Made by a program: the position numbers and the translations under genes
From: an uncultured Armatimonadota bacterium
GTDB lineage: Bacteria > Armatimonadota > Fimbriimonadia > Fimbriimonadales > Fimbriimonadaceae
Assembly (NCBI GenBank): GCA_903904815.1
Contig: CAIVDU010000036.1
Span: 1 to 64,000, forward strand
Reading direction: 5' to 3'
Length of the DNA stretch: 64,000 nt
In this document: positions 44,745 to 55,338 of the stretch, piece by piece
Layout: every line of letters begins with the position of its first letter
How positions within the stretch are numbered: position 1 is the first letter of the stretch
Notes under the pieces: generated by a model
Told to the model about the DNA's origin: nothing
The model's database searches: none
Seen by the model: the letters and a program-made list of their open reading frames with translations, nothing else

Positions 44745-44878
44745 ATTGCTATATCGTAACACGCTTCCCATTCAGCGCCGAATTCGCGCCCAGAAATAGG
44801 TCTTCTGGACATCGGATGCTTCCATTTCTTAACCGGCGGGCCCGAACGAAGCCGTAGGAACCCGGTACGATCACGAGT

Positions 44879-46513
44879 ATGAGCAATAGCGTCGCACCGC
44901 TCTCCGAGCGAGCCTCTTGGAAGGCCCTACAGCTTCACGCCGAAAGTGTGAAGGCCCGTCATCTGCGTCAACTGTTCGCCGAAGACCCTCAGAGAGGAGA
45001 GCGTCTGGTCATTGACTCAGCCGGAATCTATTTCGACTACTCCAAGAATCGGGTGACCGACGAGACGCTGTCTCTGCTATTCCGCTTAGCGGAAGAGTCT
45101 GATCTGCGCGGCAGAATCGACGCGATGTTCGGTGGTGAGAGAATCAATATCACCGAGAACCGTGCCGTCCTTCACACGGCCCTCCGAGCCCCGAAGGGTA
45201 GTCATGTCTATTTCGACGGCGAAGATGTAGTTCCTGCCGTTCATGAAGTGCTCGACAAAATGTACGCCTTTGCCGAGCGGATTCGGGGTGGCGACTGGAA
45301 AGGTCATACCGGTGCCACGATCAAGAACATCGTGAATATCGGGATTGGCGGGTCCGATCTCGGGCCAGTCATGGCCTACGAAGCCCTGAAGGATTCTTCG
45401 CTCCGAGAGCTCACCTTCCGGTTCGTTTCGAACATCGACGGCACCGATTTCGCTGAGGCAACCAAGGATCTCTCACCCGAAGAGACCCTGTTCGTGATCT
45501 CATCGAAGACCTTCACCACCTTGGAAACGATGACCAACGCTCGCACGGCGCGGGCCTGGTCGCTCGCCGCACTCAAGGACGATGCGGCAGTCGCCAAGCA
45601 CTTCGTCGCCGTGTCGACCAATGCGGCCGAGGTCTCCAAATTTGGCATCGACACCGCCAACATGTTTGAGTTTTGGGACTGGGTTGGCGGTCGTTACTCG
45701 ATGGACTCCGCGATCGGGATCTCGACGCTCCTGGCGATCGGAACCGAAAACTTTAAAGCGCTCCTGTCGGGATTCCATGAAATGGACGAGCACTTCCGCA
45801 CGACGCCATTTGAGCAGAATATTCCGGTTCTGCTCGGCCTTCTGACGCTCTGGAATACGAACTTCCTGGATGCCCATTCGATTGCGGTTCTGCCTTATGA
45901 CCAGTATCTCAAGCGATTTCCCGCCTACCTCCAACAGCTGACGATGGAGAGCAACGGAAAGCACGTCACGGTTACCGGAAAGCATGTGAACTACGAGACC
46001 GGACCCATCTACTGGGGAGAACCGGGAACGAACGGCCAGCATTCCTTTTATCAATTGATTCACCAAGGAACGCGGCTGGTTCCATGCGACTTCATCGCCT
46101 TCATCGACTCGCTCAACCCGCTGGGAAGTCATCACGACTACCTCACCGCCAACGTATTCGCCCAGTCCGAAGCGTTAGCCTTCGGAAAGACGGCGGACGA
46201 GGTGAAGGCGGAAGGGACGGTCGATTGGCTTGTTCCTCACCGGGTGTTCGAAGGAAACCGCCCTTCCAACACTTTCTTGATCCAAGGATTGACGCCTTCC
46301 GTCCTCGGGAAGCTGGTCGCTATGTACGAGCATGCGGTCTTCGTACAGGGAATCATTTGGGAGATCGACTCCTTCGATCAATGGGGAGTCGAACTCGGCA
46401 AGGTTCTGTCTCAGCGGATCATTCCGGAACTGCAAAGTCCCGAGGAGCCCGTTCTCAAGCACGATAGCTCCACCAACGCGCTCATCCGCCGCTATCGGAG
46501 TCTGAAGAAGTAG
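44879..46513 (+). CDS. pgi: Glucose-6-phosphate isomerase
   Basis: This 544-residue enzyme has the PGI signatures [20 protein letters not shown], the [18 protein letters not shown] phosphate-binding loop and [20 protein letters not shown] with [20 protein letters not shown], ending in [10 protein letters not shown]. It interconverts glucose-6-phosphate and fructose-6-phosphate in glycolysis and gluconeogenesis. The length is typical of the long form of the enzyme. A terminator follows at 46682. Confidence 0.96.
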   Translation: MSNSVAPLSERASWKALQLHAESVKARHLRQLFAEDPQRGERLVIDSAGIYFDYSKNRVTDETLSLLFRLAEESDLRGRIDAMFGGERINITENRAVLHTALRAPKGSHVYFDGEDVVPAVHEVLDKMYAFAERIRGGDWKGHTGATIKNIVNIGIGGSDLGPVMAYEALKDSSLRELTFRFVSNIDGTDFAEATKDLSPEETLFVISSKTFTTLETMTNARTARAWSLAALKDDAAVAKHFVAVSTNAAEVSKFGIDTANMFEFWDWVGGRYSMDSAIGISTLLAIGTENFKALLSGFHEMDEHFRTTPFEQNIPVLLGLLTLWNTNFLDAHSIAVLPYDQYLKRFPAYLQQLTMESNGKHVTVTGKHVNYETGPIYWGEPGTNGQHSFYQLIHQGTRLVPCDFIAFIDSLNPLGSHHDYLTANVFAQSEALAFGKTADEVKAEGTVDWLVPHRVFEGNRPSNTFLIQGLTPSVLGKLVAMYEHAVFVQGIIWEIDSFDQWGVELGKVLSQRIIPELQSPEEPVLKHDSSTNALIRRYRSLKK

Positions 46514-46681
46514 CGGACTCTTAAATCAAAGAATCAGCCCGGAAAGTGTTGCTTGCGTTGAATTGCAAAGCCGCAATCCACATAGATTGCGAGTGCTCGT
46601 TCGAAGCACCAAATGCAACACTATCCTTGCCAGCGCACTCCCAAAAAGTTACTCACTGTCCTTCGACGGTTCCAAAACGAT

Positions 46682-46730
46682 ACTCTCCCTGCGCGCGGCC
46701 TTTACAGACGGGCAGAGAGAGTGTTGTTTT
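46682..46730 (+). terminator. Terminator after pgi
   Basis: ACTCTCCCTGC (46682-46692) pairs with GCAGAGAGAGT (46712-46722) with one mismatch and is followed by GTTGTTTTAT. It lies between convergent pgi and the PhyH-family gene. An AGTGTTGC/GCAACACT pair at about 46546-46623 forms a second, larger fold before it. Confidence 0.65.
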
Positions 46731-46749
46731 ATCTGACAAGAATCGCCGG

Positions 46750-47592
46750 TTAGTGAGCGGCGGTGGCTTCTTCGATGGAACCGACCATCTCGATGATCGA
46801 TTCGCCATTGACGTCTCGCAATATTCCGCAGGGGCCGCCTTGCTGGTCGTTCGCCTGCAAGCCCGTCACCTGAGTGCCATCCATTCGGAACACCGGGAAG
46901 TAGTAGATGGCGACCTTTTCCGCTTCCGCCACGATGTAGTGCCCCACGATGATCCGGCGGAATCGGGTCGTCGAGTTGTTCTTTCCCGACCCGTGAATGA
47001 GTTGTCCGTTAAAGAAGATCACGTCGCCCGCTTTCATGATCACTGGGACTGCTTCGAGGCCAGCCGGAATGGGAACTTGATCGGCGGTCCAACTCTGCTC
47101 CGAGTCGGAGACTTCCGGGCATAGAAGGGGCAGTTTCTGGCTCCCAGGAACCACCATCAGGCAGCCGTTGTCCTCATCGCAGTCGTCCAAGGCTAGCCAG
47201 GCCGCGATACAGGTGCCGGGCTCTACCTGGAGGTATCTCTGATCTTGGTGGAGTGCCTGTCCCTTTGCTCCTGGTGGCTTGAAATAGACCATGGTTTGAA
47301 CCGCAAAGGGAGATTCTCCCAGCAGGGCGGTCAGCCATTCGTCGACTCTGGGGTCAACCATGTAGTCGAAGGCAACCTTGTCTCCACGATGCGGTTGAAG
47401 GAGCCGAGGGTATCGCTTCAACGGATCGGAATGTTCAGGATCGACGCCCCCTTCCGCCCAGCCGTCTCCTCCACGATGCACCATATCCATGAAGTAGTCG
47501 ATGTAGTGAGCGACCTCAGAGGCGGAGAAGAGACCCTTTGCCAAGGCGTAGCCTTGGTGAGTGAATTGATCGAGAGCGTTTGTGGGCACCAT
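46750..47592 (-). CDS. Phytanoyl-CoA dioxygenase (PhyH) family protein
   Basis: This 280-residue protein has the 2-oxoglutarate/Fe(II) dioxygenase facial triad. His and Asp are in ALHQDQRYLQVEPGT, and the distal His is in VIFFNGQLIHGSGKN. Between them is LDDCDEDNGCLMVVPGSQKL. Bacterial members hydroxylate small molecules, including sugar-like compounds and osmolytes. It is divergent from an AraC regulator, with 79 bases between the starts, so it is probably that regulator's target. Confidence 0.87.
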   Translation of the reverse strand: MVPTNALDQFTHQGYALAKGLFSASEVAHYIDYFMDMVHRGGDGWAEGGVDPEHSDPLKRYPRLLQPHRGDKVAFDYMVDPRVDEWLTALLGESPFAVQTMVYFKPPGAKGQALHQDQRYLQVEPGTCIAAWLALDDCDEDNGCLMVVPGSQKLPLLCPEVSDSEQSWTADQVPIPAGLEAVPVIMKAGDVIFFNGQLIHGSGKNNSTTRFRRIIVGHYIVAEAEKVAIYYFPVFRMDGTQVTGLQANDQQGGPCGILRDVNGESIIEMVGSIEEATAAH

Positions 47593-47671
47593 CGCGTTTC
47601 TACTGTGAAGATACGAAGTTTTTGGCCTGTTCCCAATTCAATTTCATCTTGAAATCCTATAAGATTGTGCT

Positions 47672-48508
47672 GTGAGCCGGGTGGTCCAAACACATGATCC
47701 GATGGTGGCCACCCTCAGCGTTGGCCACTACCGTGAGCGCGCTGGATATAAGGTTGAGCGAATTCACGGCAGTTCCAGTTGGCTCTTGATCCTTACGCTC
47801 GAAGGGCAAGGTTGCTTTGGATTCCGGGGCGGTCAATATCTCGCCCAGCCGGGAGATCTTTGCCTTCTTCAACCGAGCTCATTCCACAGCTATGGAATTC
47901 TTGAAGGGGAGGAGGTTTGGGAGTTGCGTTGGGCTCACTTCCAGCCCCGACCGCATTGGCTTCCGCTCCTGGACTTGCCGACCCTCGGAGCCGGCATCTC
48001 ACTAGTCCACTTGGCCGATGAAGAACTGGGGCGCGTCGCGAGTTGTCTTGAGGAGGCAAATCGATTGGCTTGGCGTCAAGACCAGACCGACGAACTGCTC
48101 GCAATGGTGACGCTTGAGGAGGTCCTTATTCGAGCCCATCGAGCGGGGAGTCGCCCAGGGGTGAAGCGTGATCCTCGGATTGAGATGGCCGTCGAATACG
48201 CGACGAAACATCTCTCGGAGCCCCTCGGACTCAATGAAATGGCCGCCGCCGTCAATCTTTCACCAAGCCGGTTCAGCCATATCTTTCAGCTTGAGATGGG
48301 AATTTCTCCCTGCGCGTTCCTTGAACGCCAGCGGCTTGCTCTCGCGAGACAACTCTTGGAGATATCGAACCTCAGCATTCAGGAGATCGCCGCTCAAGTA
48401 GGGTTTGAAAATCCGTTCTACTTCTCGAACCGATTCAAGCGATCGTTCAGAATGAGCCCAACCGAATACCGAACCGGAACATTCGATCGCTCAACGAGTG
48501 GCGACTAA
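47672..48508 (+). CDS. AraC-family transcriptional regulator
   Basis: This 278-residue protein has an N-terminal cupin-like sensor (WLLILTLEGQGCFGFRGGQY, LAQPGDLCLLQPSSFHSYGI) and a C-terminal AraC DNA-binding domain with the motifs LNEMAAAVNLSPSRFSHIFQ and IQEIAAQVGFENPFYFSNRF. The start is GTG 47672 or ATG 47702. It likely controls the divergent PhyH gene and perhaps the DUF5009 gene that converges on it. Confidence 0.88.
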   Translation: MSRVVQTHDPMVATLSVGHYRERAGYKVERIHGSSSWLLILTLEGQGCFGFRGGQYLAQPGDLCLLQPSSFHSYGILEGEEVWELRWAHFQPRPHWLPLLDLPTLGAGISLVHLADEELGRVASCLEEANRLAWRQDQTDELLAMVTLEEVLIRAHRAGSRPGVKRDPRIEMAVEYATKHLSEPLGLNEMAAAVNLSPSRFSHIFQLEMGISPCAFLERQRLALARQLLEISNLSIQEIAAQVGFENPFYFSNRFKRSFRMSPTEYRTGTFDRSTSGD

Positions 48509-49962
48509 GCCCGCAAGAACAGTTTTCGTCGTGTGAACCAAGCGGTGGCGCAAGCAACGAAGATCGTCTTGGCCAGGGCCCACGTCGTCAGGAGCCATGG
48601 ATTCTGGGTAAGTGTGTTGATCCCATCCTCGAGACCGGTGATCCCCACGATTCCCCAGGTGAGGTTGGTGATGACAACATATCCCAAAATGGGATTCGTT
48701 CCGGTATCGCGAATCGATTTCCACAGTCGCGTTTGGGCGGCGCCTTTGGCGGCGACCGCGAGGGAGCCTAACGCAAGTGAGCCAAGTCCAGAGGTCACCA
48801 GAAAGTAACTCAGGGTCGCCGGGTCTTTTCGAATTCCGCCTCCGAGCGGCTCACATAGCAAACCCAGGACGAGGAGTGGCATCCCAAGCATGAACAGCCG
48901 ATGGGCAAGTTGCTCTGCCGGCTCTTCGCTCAAAGCGCTTAGTTTGAGCGAAACAAGGACCGTGGCCAGCAGCAGGACCGTCGTGATCGGTACTTGGCGA
49001 GCCATGAGGCCACCACAGGCAATCGAAATGCAAAGTGGCCCTGCCCAGATCAGCCACGTGCGTGCCCATCGGGAAGCGTGATCGGAGGCTTCCGACGCGT
49101 TCCAATTCACGTTTCGGATGAGGTCTCCGGCAAAGGTTCCGGGGAGCACGATCAGCAGGTACTTGTGATATTCGAAGTGATAGAAGATCGGAAGGAACCT
49201 GCCGTAGGGACCACTCTTGAATGGCAAGTAGGATGTGGGATCCCAGTCCCAGATCGACTTCCCGAGCCCCGGAACCGTACAGGTGAGGAAGATGGCCGCT
49301 ACTGCCGCGAGCACCGTCCACCGGATTAAGGGCCTACTCCGCGTGATTAGCCAGACGGCCCCGCCGCTGACCGCGACATTGGCGAGGACCATCAAGATGA
49401 CGTCGTTTCGGTAATTCGCGAACCCACGGGTCTCATCTGGGTAATACCAAAACGCGATCACAATCGCCGCTCCCACCCATCCCGTCGCCGTTCCGATCCA
49501 GCGCCAGCGTGAAGGCGTTTCTCGGGGCCATCGGAGAAGGATGAGGCCGATAAGAACGAATCCGACCAGGCAGATAACCCACTCGCCCGTCCCTGGGGTA
49601 TCGGAGAGGACGAACGGCCGTAGGTGCTGTCCGATCAACGCATAGATTGCGATCATCAGCCCTCGGCCGAGGAGCCCTTTGAGAATCGATCTGTCGGACT
49701 CTCCCCGTTCAAGTTTCGGAGACAGCGCAAGCGGAATCGCCGCTCCGAGACAGAACAGGAAGAAAGGGAAGATGAGGTCCACCCAGGTCACACCGAAGAG
49801 GTTTGGATTTAACTCTCGGTCGGGAGGCGGTAGCTGGGCGTGATACATCCAGGCTGGAAGGGTGCGGTACGGCACCGTCCCGGATAGTGCCATACCGAGA
49901 ACCGCAAGCCCTCGAAGGAGGTCGAGAGCCTCGAATCGAGAGGGCCTGGATGTCACGTTCAC
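48505..49962 (-). CDS. DUF5009 membrane acyltransferase-like protein
   Basis: This 485-residue multispanning protein opens with ALDLLRGLAVLGMALSGTVP and has FGVTWVDLIFPFFLFCLGAA, the N-terminal signature of DUF5009 proteins related to heparan-alpha-glucosaminide N-acetyltransferase. At least ten membrane helices follow. Such proteins may acetylate sugars across the membrane. It follows the secreted GH-like gene in the same orientation, with 24 bases between, so they form an operon. Confidence 0.85.
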   Translation of the reverse strand: MNVTSRPSRFEALDLLRGLAVLGMALSGTVPYRTLPAWMYHAQLPPPDRELNPNLFGVTWVDLIFPFFLFCLGAAIPLALSPKLERGESDRSILKGLLGRGLMIAIYALIGQHLRPFVLSDTPGTGEWVICLVGFVLIGLILLRWPRETPSRWRWIGTATGWVGAAIVIAFWYYPDETRGFANYRNDVILMVLANVAVSGGAVWLITRSRPLIRWTVLAAVAAIFLTCTVPGLGKSIWDWDPTSYLPFKSGPYGRFLPIFYHFEYHKYLLIVLPGTFAGDLIRNVNWNASEASDHASRWARTWLIWAGPLCISIACGGLMARQVPITTVLLLATVLVSLKLSALSEEPAEQLAHRLFMLGMPLLVLGLLCEPLGGGIRKDPATLSYFLVTSGLGSLALGSLAVAAKGAAQTRLWKSIRDTGTNPILGYVVITNLTWGIVGITGLEDGINTLTQNPWLLTTWALAKTIFVACATAWFTRRKLFLRA

Positions 49963-49986
49963 GCGGAGAGTGTAGCCGAGGGCCTG

Positions 49987-52104
49987 CTATCGATAGGTGA
50001 CGCGGACGACCTGCGGAGATGGGAGATTAGGAAACCGCAGCCAGAGAAGGTGATGGCTGGCATCGTAGGCGTGGTTCTGAATCGGGGCGCCGTCTAAGGT
50101 GACCGACTTTGGCTCGTCCTTCGCGCGCAGAACCACAACCCCTTGGGTATCGGCAATTCCCTCGATCGTTCCCGTCCAGCCTTCGTCGTTAGAAGCCTGC
50201 TGAACTATTTCGCCTCCGGCTGCCACGACGGCGCCCCGAAACTTCGCGAGATCAACGAGGAAGTGACGGGAGGAGGGCCCAACGGAGACCGTGTTTTGGA
50301 CCCTCAGTTCCGGATCGAAAAGGTCGATGAATTGACCCTTGAGAACGGTCTCTGGTCCGGAGGTTTCATCCATTCCGGCCGCAACCACGTAGGGGCCTCG
50401 ATGCACGATTAACGAGGTGGATTCAGACCAGCGCAGGTTCTTCGCTTGCTGGCGAACTTGGTCGATAAGCCAAGCTGAGCCAGCCCGGTCATGCGAAATC
50501 TCGGTCGGGCTTCGTTGGAGATAGATCAGCTTGCCTCGACCCACTGGCGTGTTCCCGGCGGTCGGCGTCCGACCGACTCCGAGTTCTTCAAAGAGGTGCT
50601 CGCGAGGCGTCTTGTAATGATTCGGAGCTGTATTCCACCATTCACGCACTCGCAGGTAGGGATCCTTGTCGGCGTCGACAAACGCGAGTGTGCCGCCTCC
50701 GCGGACCCACTTGGCAATCGCCGTATGGACGTCAGCGCTGAGGGGTTTCATCCCCTCGTAGGTCATCAGAATCAGCTTCAGCCCTTCGAGATAGTGGGGA
50801 AGGGAGACGTTCTCCAATTGGACCGGCTGGACGGGCATTCCCCGCTTGACGAACGGAAGGGCGAGTCCATAGACATGGCCCATATCGTCGTCGCTCGCGG
50901 TCGGTCCACCACGTTCGAACATGAGAGAATCGCTGACCATCACCCCGATGCCTTGAGAGCCGCTCTGCCACTTGACCGACGGCTGCTTCATGTCTTTCAG
51001 CGTATTGATGACAACCTGAAGTTCGGTCGCGTAGCTGTTCGGAATCGGGACGCGCTTCGTTTTGTCGGCCTCGGAGGGGTAGGTCCCGTTGAAGATCCTT
51101 TCCGGCCACGGCATCACCTCGAACTGTGAAACCTCGGGTTGGAGGAGCGAGGCGAGGAGGGTCGCATGATAGTTGTTGCGATAGTCACCCCAATCGTGAT
51201 CGGGATTGTCTTCGATCGGGTCCGCGAGATACCAGACACCTCGACCGGTGGAACGGATAAGGTTTTGCATCGAGCCGTACTCCAAGAATGCCGTCTCGAA
51301 CGTGCGTTCTTTTTTGATGCCTTGGTAGTAATTCGGAGTGCGGGAGGTGCCGGTCCAAACTTGCGCAATGTAACCGTCGCAACCGTTGAGCTTGGCAAGG
51401 CTCGATTCGGGACTGACGATGCCCCAGTGGGCGTAGTTCAGAAGGCTGTGGGTTGGCACGTAGCATCGCACATGAGTGCCGTGCGCTTTGTTGTATTCCT
51501 GGATGGAGTCGAAAACCTGCTGAAGGGCCCGCCGATACTGGAAATACATCAGCTTTGCCGCGCGCCACCGGGCGTCCGGCGAGCTGGCCGGATCCTGCCA
51601 GTCTTCCTTGTAGTAGTCCTTCCATTCCGCCTTGAATCCGGGACCGTAGCCGCCGAAGTCCCAGAATTCAGGCTCTTCCAGGTGGACCGCTTCGACTCCG
51701 ACTTCCAGGGCTCTCCGAACGCCGGCCGCGAGATACTTGCCGTAGCTAGCCCCCGGGGACATGTAATACACGTCTCCCCCATGGCCGACCTTCTCACCGT
51801 TTTGACGCGTCTGGACCTCACCCTCGTGGTTGATTCCATCCCAACGCCCGTAGTAGTAGTCCTGGTATTCACCCCAGGCGACGCCGGTCATCAGGTGGAT
51901 CTTGTAGCCCCGCTTTCGCCAGGCGAGCACGCGTTCTGGCATCGACTTGTCGATGCCATAGACGATCGCGACTTTGGCCCGAATGTTGATCCGGTCCTTG
52001 TAGGTGCTCCCCGTCTGAAAGACGGTTCTTTCTTGATCGGATGCCTTTTGGGAAGGGGAGAAAGTCTGCGTCAGTGAGAGTGCGAAAAGCAGAGATAGGG
52101 TCAT
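49987..52104 (-). CDS. Large secreted glycoside-hydrolase-like protein
   Basis: This 705-residue protein has a signal peptide (LSLLFALSLTQTFS). A TIM-barrel-like N-half contains YKIHLMTGVAWGEYQDYYYG, VGVEAVHLEEPEFWDFGGYG with adjacent acidic residues, and HVRCYVPTHSLLNYAHWGI. Next comes a flavodoxin/glutaminase-like domain near residues 410-500 (LEGLKLILMTYEGMKPLSAD) of the kind found in beta-galactosidase trimerisation regions, and a beta C-terminus. I infer carbohydrate hydrolysis, but no GH family is certain. It is cotranscribed with DUF5009. Confidence 0.65.
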   Translation of the reverse strand: MTLSLLFALSLTQTFSPSQKASDQERTVFQTGSTYKDRINIRAKVAIVYGIDKSMPERVLAWRKRGYKIHLMTGVAWGEYQDYYYGRWDGINHEGEVQTRQNGEKVGHGGDVYYMSPGASYGKYLAAGVRRALEVGVEAVHLEEPEFWDFGGYGPGFKAEWKDYYKEDWQDPASSPDARWRAAKLMYFQYRRALQQVFDSIQEYNKAHGTHVRCYVPTHSLLNYAHWGIVSPESSLAKLNGCDGYIAQVWTGTSRTPNYYQGIKKERTFETAFLEYGSMQNLIRSTGRGVWYLADPIEDNPDHDWGDYRNNYHATLLASLLQPEVSQFEVMPWPERIFNGTYPSEADKTKRVPIPNSYATELQVVINTLKDMKQPSVKWQSGSQGIGVMVSDSLMFERGGPTASDDDMGHVYGLALPFVKRGMPVQPVQLENVSLPHYLEGLKLILMTYEGMKPLSADVHTAIAKWVRGGGTLAFVDADKDPYLRVREWWNTAPNHYKTPREHLFEELGVGRTPTAGNTPVGRGKLIYLQRSPTEISHDRAGSAWLIDQVRQQAKNLRWSESTSLIVHRGPYVVAAGMDETSGPETVLKGQFIDLFDPELRVQNTVSVGPSSRHFLVDLAKFRGAVVAAGGEIVQQASNDEGWTGTIEGIADTQGVVVLRAKDEPKSVTLDGAPIQNHAYDASHHLLWLRFPNLPSPQVVRVTYR

Positions 52105-52334
52105 GAGATTGGTCAGATGGGAACGGCAGACGGTGGTGTCCGATCGGCAGTTCGACGCGAATCAGTGCGTCGGTGGACTGACGAAGCAGAGGGGCTTTCG
52201 CATCTCCGATATTTCTTATGATATATACCGAAATAATGCCTGCGCGAGGACCCACCGGTTCGTAATTTGGAAATGGGTCACGTTTTCGCGACGTTTGCCT
52301 GTTCCGGCGAGAATGTCTAGACGAATGGGAAAGG

Positions 52335-53885
52335 CTATCGCCTTCGCATCACAAAATTTCGACTATCGACTTTGCCGAAATAGCCTCCCAGAATGTACGG
52401 ATACTTGCCCGGGGTCACGTGGTAGTGCCAACCTCGCACCGCGTCGAAGTGGGCATTGAAGGCGTTCAGAGGATTTGTTTTTGAGTCCCTCGCCATCTCA
52501 CCAGGCGCTTCGTAGGGGCCGTAAACCGGCAGGCCATCGAACGCGAAGCCGATGACCGGAGAGTGGTTCTCCCCCTTATCCACGAACGGGGTGTTCACGC
52601 AGATCGGATACTTGTGATAGTGGTACCGATAGTCTGGCGACGGGTGTCCACAGCAGCGGTCCATGATGCTGGAAGCATCGGTCATCTGGGCATCGAAAGG
52701 GTTAAAGAAGACGACCCCATTCACGGCAAGTCCGATGGCGCCCATGTTCAACGCGTAGTTGGCGTCATGCTCAGTCATCGATTTCGCGGAAGGGTTTACT
52801 TGAGGCTCGAGTGGCAGAAAGTAGGTGTCCGCGTGCTCCTGAATGTAGCTCGGGTTATATCCCTGAGTCCCGACGGTGTCGGGGAATTTGGCGGTCTGGT
52901 GGTTGGGAATGTTTCGGGTGAAGACCTTCGCCGCGCCACTTCCATCAAAAGTGATCACGACGCTGTCCGGCACGAATTTGTCCTCACTCAGAATCGTGCC
53001 CTGGGCATCCATGTACCCCTTCCGCATCCAAGCCGACATGTTCTCTGCGAAAGGATTGACGAGGCGGTCGTCCCGGTAGTAGAGGCGATCCGCGTTCTGG
53101 GAATTGACGACCAAGGGGGCGGTGAATTTCCCGGACGCATCGATGGGAACCTTCTCGCCGGGAGCCGGGCGGTAAAACCAGCGCCCGCCGAGTGGCGTAA
53201 GACCATCGGTTGACGCGAGCGATGGTCCTTGCGGCTTTGCCGTTGGTTCCACTTTGCCAGAGACGGAATGATCGCTCTGTTGGAGCGAAAACTGCGTGAC
53301 GTAAAACTTCGAACCGGCATCGGCTGCGGCATTTCCAGACTCGAACCCCACCGAAAGCCTTACCGCGTCGACCTCAGGAAACGGGGCGAGCTCTTCGAAC
53401 TCATACTTGCGCCAGACCACCGACCCCCGCTTTCCGTAATCCCCGTTGGCGGTGAAGTCAGCCCGGTCCTTTACGATCTCTCGATAGATGAGCCGCTTGG
53501 CGGAATCGATGTAGCTCACCCCTCCTTTACTCAGGAAGTCGATCTTCATGAAGAGCTGATCGGATTTCACGGAGAAGCCTTCTTCGGCCCGCCCAAGGAA
53601 GCTGAACCTAAGCCATTTCCCTTTTTGCTGATCGATTCCCTGGACGACCTGGCTCACGCTACCCGTCGTGGACCCCTTGGCATCGAACGACCTAAGTGAG
53701 ACGCCGCGAAGAGCCGTTTCGTCGGAGTAGCCACAATACGCCCAGTGAGAGTTTCCCTCCAGGGAGTAACCTTTCGGGCTGGACTTCGTCACCGCTTGCT
53801 CGTCGAAGAGTGGGTTCGTGACCAGATTGTTGCTCGCAATAGTCTGATACCGAAAAAGGTTCGCAAGTAGAATCGTCGTGATCAT
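52335..53885 (-). CDS. Secreted YHYH-domain protein
   Basis: This 516-residue protein has a short hydrophobic start and a beta-sandwich N-half (VSQVVQGIDQQKGKWLRFSF, VDAVRLSVGFESGNAAAD) that may bind carbohydrate. A C-terminal YHYH domain has CGHPSPDYRYHYHKYPICVN, FDGLPVYGPYEAP and WHYHVTPGKYPYILGGYFG. The His clusters suggest metal binding. The family's function is not established. It is in the same orientation as the GH-like gene, 230 bases upstream of it. Confidence 0.78.
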   Translation of the reverse strand: MITTILLANLFRYQTIASNNLVTNPLFDEQAVTKSSPKGYSLEGNSHWAYCGYSDETALRGVSLRSFDAKGSTTGSVSQVVQGIDQQKGKWLRFSFLGRAEEGFSVKSDQLFMKIDFLSKGGVSYIDSAKRLIYREIVKDRADFTANGDYGKRGSVVWRKYEFEELAPFPEVDAVRLSVGFESGNAAADAGSKFYVTQFSLQQSDHSVSGKVEPTAKPQGPSLASTDGLTPLGGRWFYRPAPGEKVPIDASGKFTAPLVVNSQNADRLYYRDDRLVNPFAENMSAWMRKGYMDAQGTILSEDKFVPDSVVITFDGSGAAKVFTRNIPNHQTAKFPDTVGTQGYNPSYIQEHADTYFLPLEPQVNPSAKSMTEHDANYALNMGAIGLAVNGVVFFNPFDAQMTDASSIMDRCCGHPSPDYRYHYHKYPICVNTPFVDKGENHSPVIGFAFDGLPVYGPYEAPGEMARDSKTNPLNAFNAHFDAVRGWHYHVTPGKYPYILGGYFGKVDSRNFVMRRR

Positions 53886-53971
53886 GGCAGTCCAACTCCC
53901 GGAAATCCTCGGGTGGCATGAGACTCATTTTTGACCTCGAACATGAGTCAAATATGAGAAATCAGCAGCAA

Positions 53972-55108
53972 CTACTCACTATTGAGCGTGAAGAAAATGG
54001 TCGCTCCAACTCCGACTTCTCCGGTCATCCAGACCCGCCCGCCGTGGCGGCTGATAATGCGCTTCACGGTGGCGAGGCCAATGCCGGTGCCGGGGAAATC
54101 TGAGACTGCGTGCAGCCGCTGGAATGGCTCGAAGAGTTTCGTGGCGTAGCTCATGTCATAGCCGACTCCGTTATCTCTCACGAAGTACGTGGGGATGGGG
54201 CCATCGGTCAAGACTCCGAACTCGATCTTTGCCTTTTCTGCGCGAACGGTGAACTTCCAAGCGTTGCTCAGCATGTTCTCAACCGCGATCTGCAAAAGGT
54301 CCGGCTGAGCTTGTATCACACATCCGGCGGCGATCGAGAAATCAACCTTCCGCTCTGGATTTGAATTCGTCAAGTTGCCTGCGATAAGGGACACCATCTC
54401 GCTAAGATCGGTGCTCACTCGCAAGATCTCGCCTCGGGAGACTTTGGAGAATTGGAGTAAAGCCGCGATGAGGTCCTGCATCCGGTCGCAGGCAGCAAGG
54501 GCCTTGCGAAGATACAACTGGCTTTCGGCATCCAGCGATTCGGCGTTGTCTTCAAGCACGAGGTCGATAAAGCCTTTGATGGTCCGAATGGGTGAGCGAA
54601 GGTCATGGGAGACCGAGAAATTGAATGCTTCAAGCTCTCGATTCGCCTCGTCGAGCTGTTTTGTTCTCAGCCGGACTCGCTCTTCAAGTTGAGCATTCAA
54701 ATCTTGCGCTCTTTCTTCCGCTTCCTTTCTGACCGTGAGGTCGCGGCCGATGGCGAGAACGCTCTCCACTGCACCATCGGGGCCCAACTCGGGAATCAAA
54801 ACGATGTGATGAACCCGTCGTCCATAGATCTTCGAGTCGGTGATCACTTCGACCTCGCTCGGTTCTCCACGGGCGGCCGCCAGCAAGCTTGCTTGGTAGC
54901 CATCAGGATCGCGCAGACTCGACAACTCCGAGGGGGTACTTCCTAGTGCATCGCTAACCGGGATACTCGAAAGCCGCTGCCAGGCCGGATTGACGTAGAT
55001 CCTTCGACCGTTGAGATCGTATCGGATGATGAGGTCCGGCGAGTTTTCAGCAAGGGAGCGAAAACGGGCTTCGCCAAGTTGGGAATCTTCCATGAGGTTA
55101 TCGGCCAC
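53972..55108 (-). CDS. Cytoplasmic PAS-domain sensor histidine kinase
   Basis: This 378-residue kinase has a PAS domain (ARFRSLAENSPDLIIRYDLN) with its PAC region, a coiled coil (LNAQLEERVRLRTKQLDEAN), HisKA with the phospho-His in FNFSVSHDLRSPIRTIKGFI, and HATPase motifs VENMLSNAWKFT, YFVRDNGVGYDM and FPGTGIGLATVKRIISRHGG. It has no membrane segment, so it senses an internal signal. No response regulator is adjacent. It resembles phytochrome-like hybrid-free kinases of the bacteriophytochrome class without the GAF/PHY part. Confidence 0.92.
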   Translation of the reverse strand: MADNLMEDSQLGEARFRSLAENSPDLIIRYDLNGRRIYVNPAWQRLSSIPVSDALGSTPSELSSLRDPDGYQASLLAAARGEPSEVEVITDSKIYGRRVHHIVLIPELGPDGAVESVLAIGRDLTVRKEAEERAQDLNAQLEERVRLRTKQLDEANRELEAFNFSVSHDLRSPIRTIKGFIDLVLEDNAESLDAESQLYLRKALAACDRMQDLIAALLQFSKVSRGEILRVSTDLSEMVSLIAGNLTNSNPERKVDFSIAAGCVIQAQPDLLQIAVENMLSNAWKFTVRAEKAKIEFGVLTDGPIPTYFVRDNGVGYDMSYATKLFEPFQRLHAVSDFPGTGIGLATVKRIISRHGGRVWMTGEVGVGATIFFTLNSE

Positions 55109-55338
55109 GCAGGCACTCCGCGGTCCGGGCTTTGGTTAGGGAATGGTCCGACAGATCTTGGCCACTCCAAACGGTTTCGTCTCTTTCCTTGGCAAAGACC
55201 AAGTTGCCAACATGTTACTCACTCGTGCATAAAGCAACATGTCCAGACTAATCGTGACAGCTGAGTTCAGCGGTTCCCACCTGAGCCAGTTCGACATCAG
55301 TCGACGGTCAAAAATCTCCAGTGCCGATTGCCTGAAAT

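Noticed and set aside
51139-52077. Plus-strand frame over the GH-like gene
   Set aside because: It is antisense to a protein with a signal peptide and domain structure; no motif of its own.
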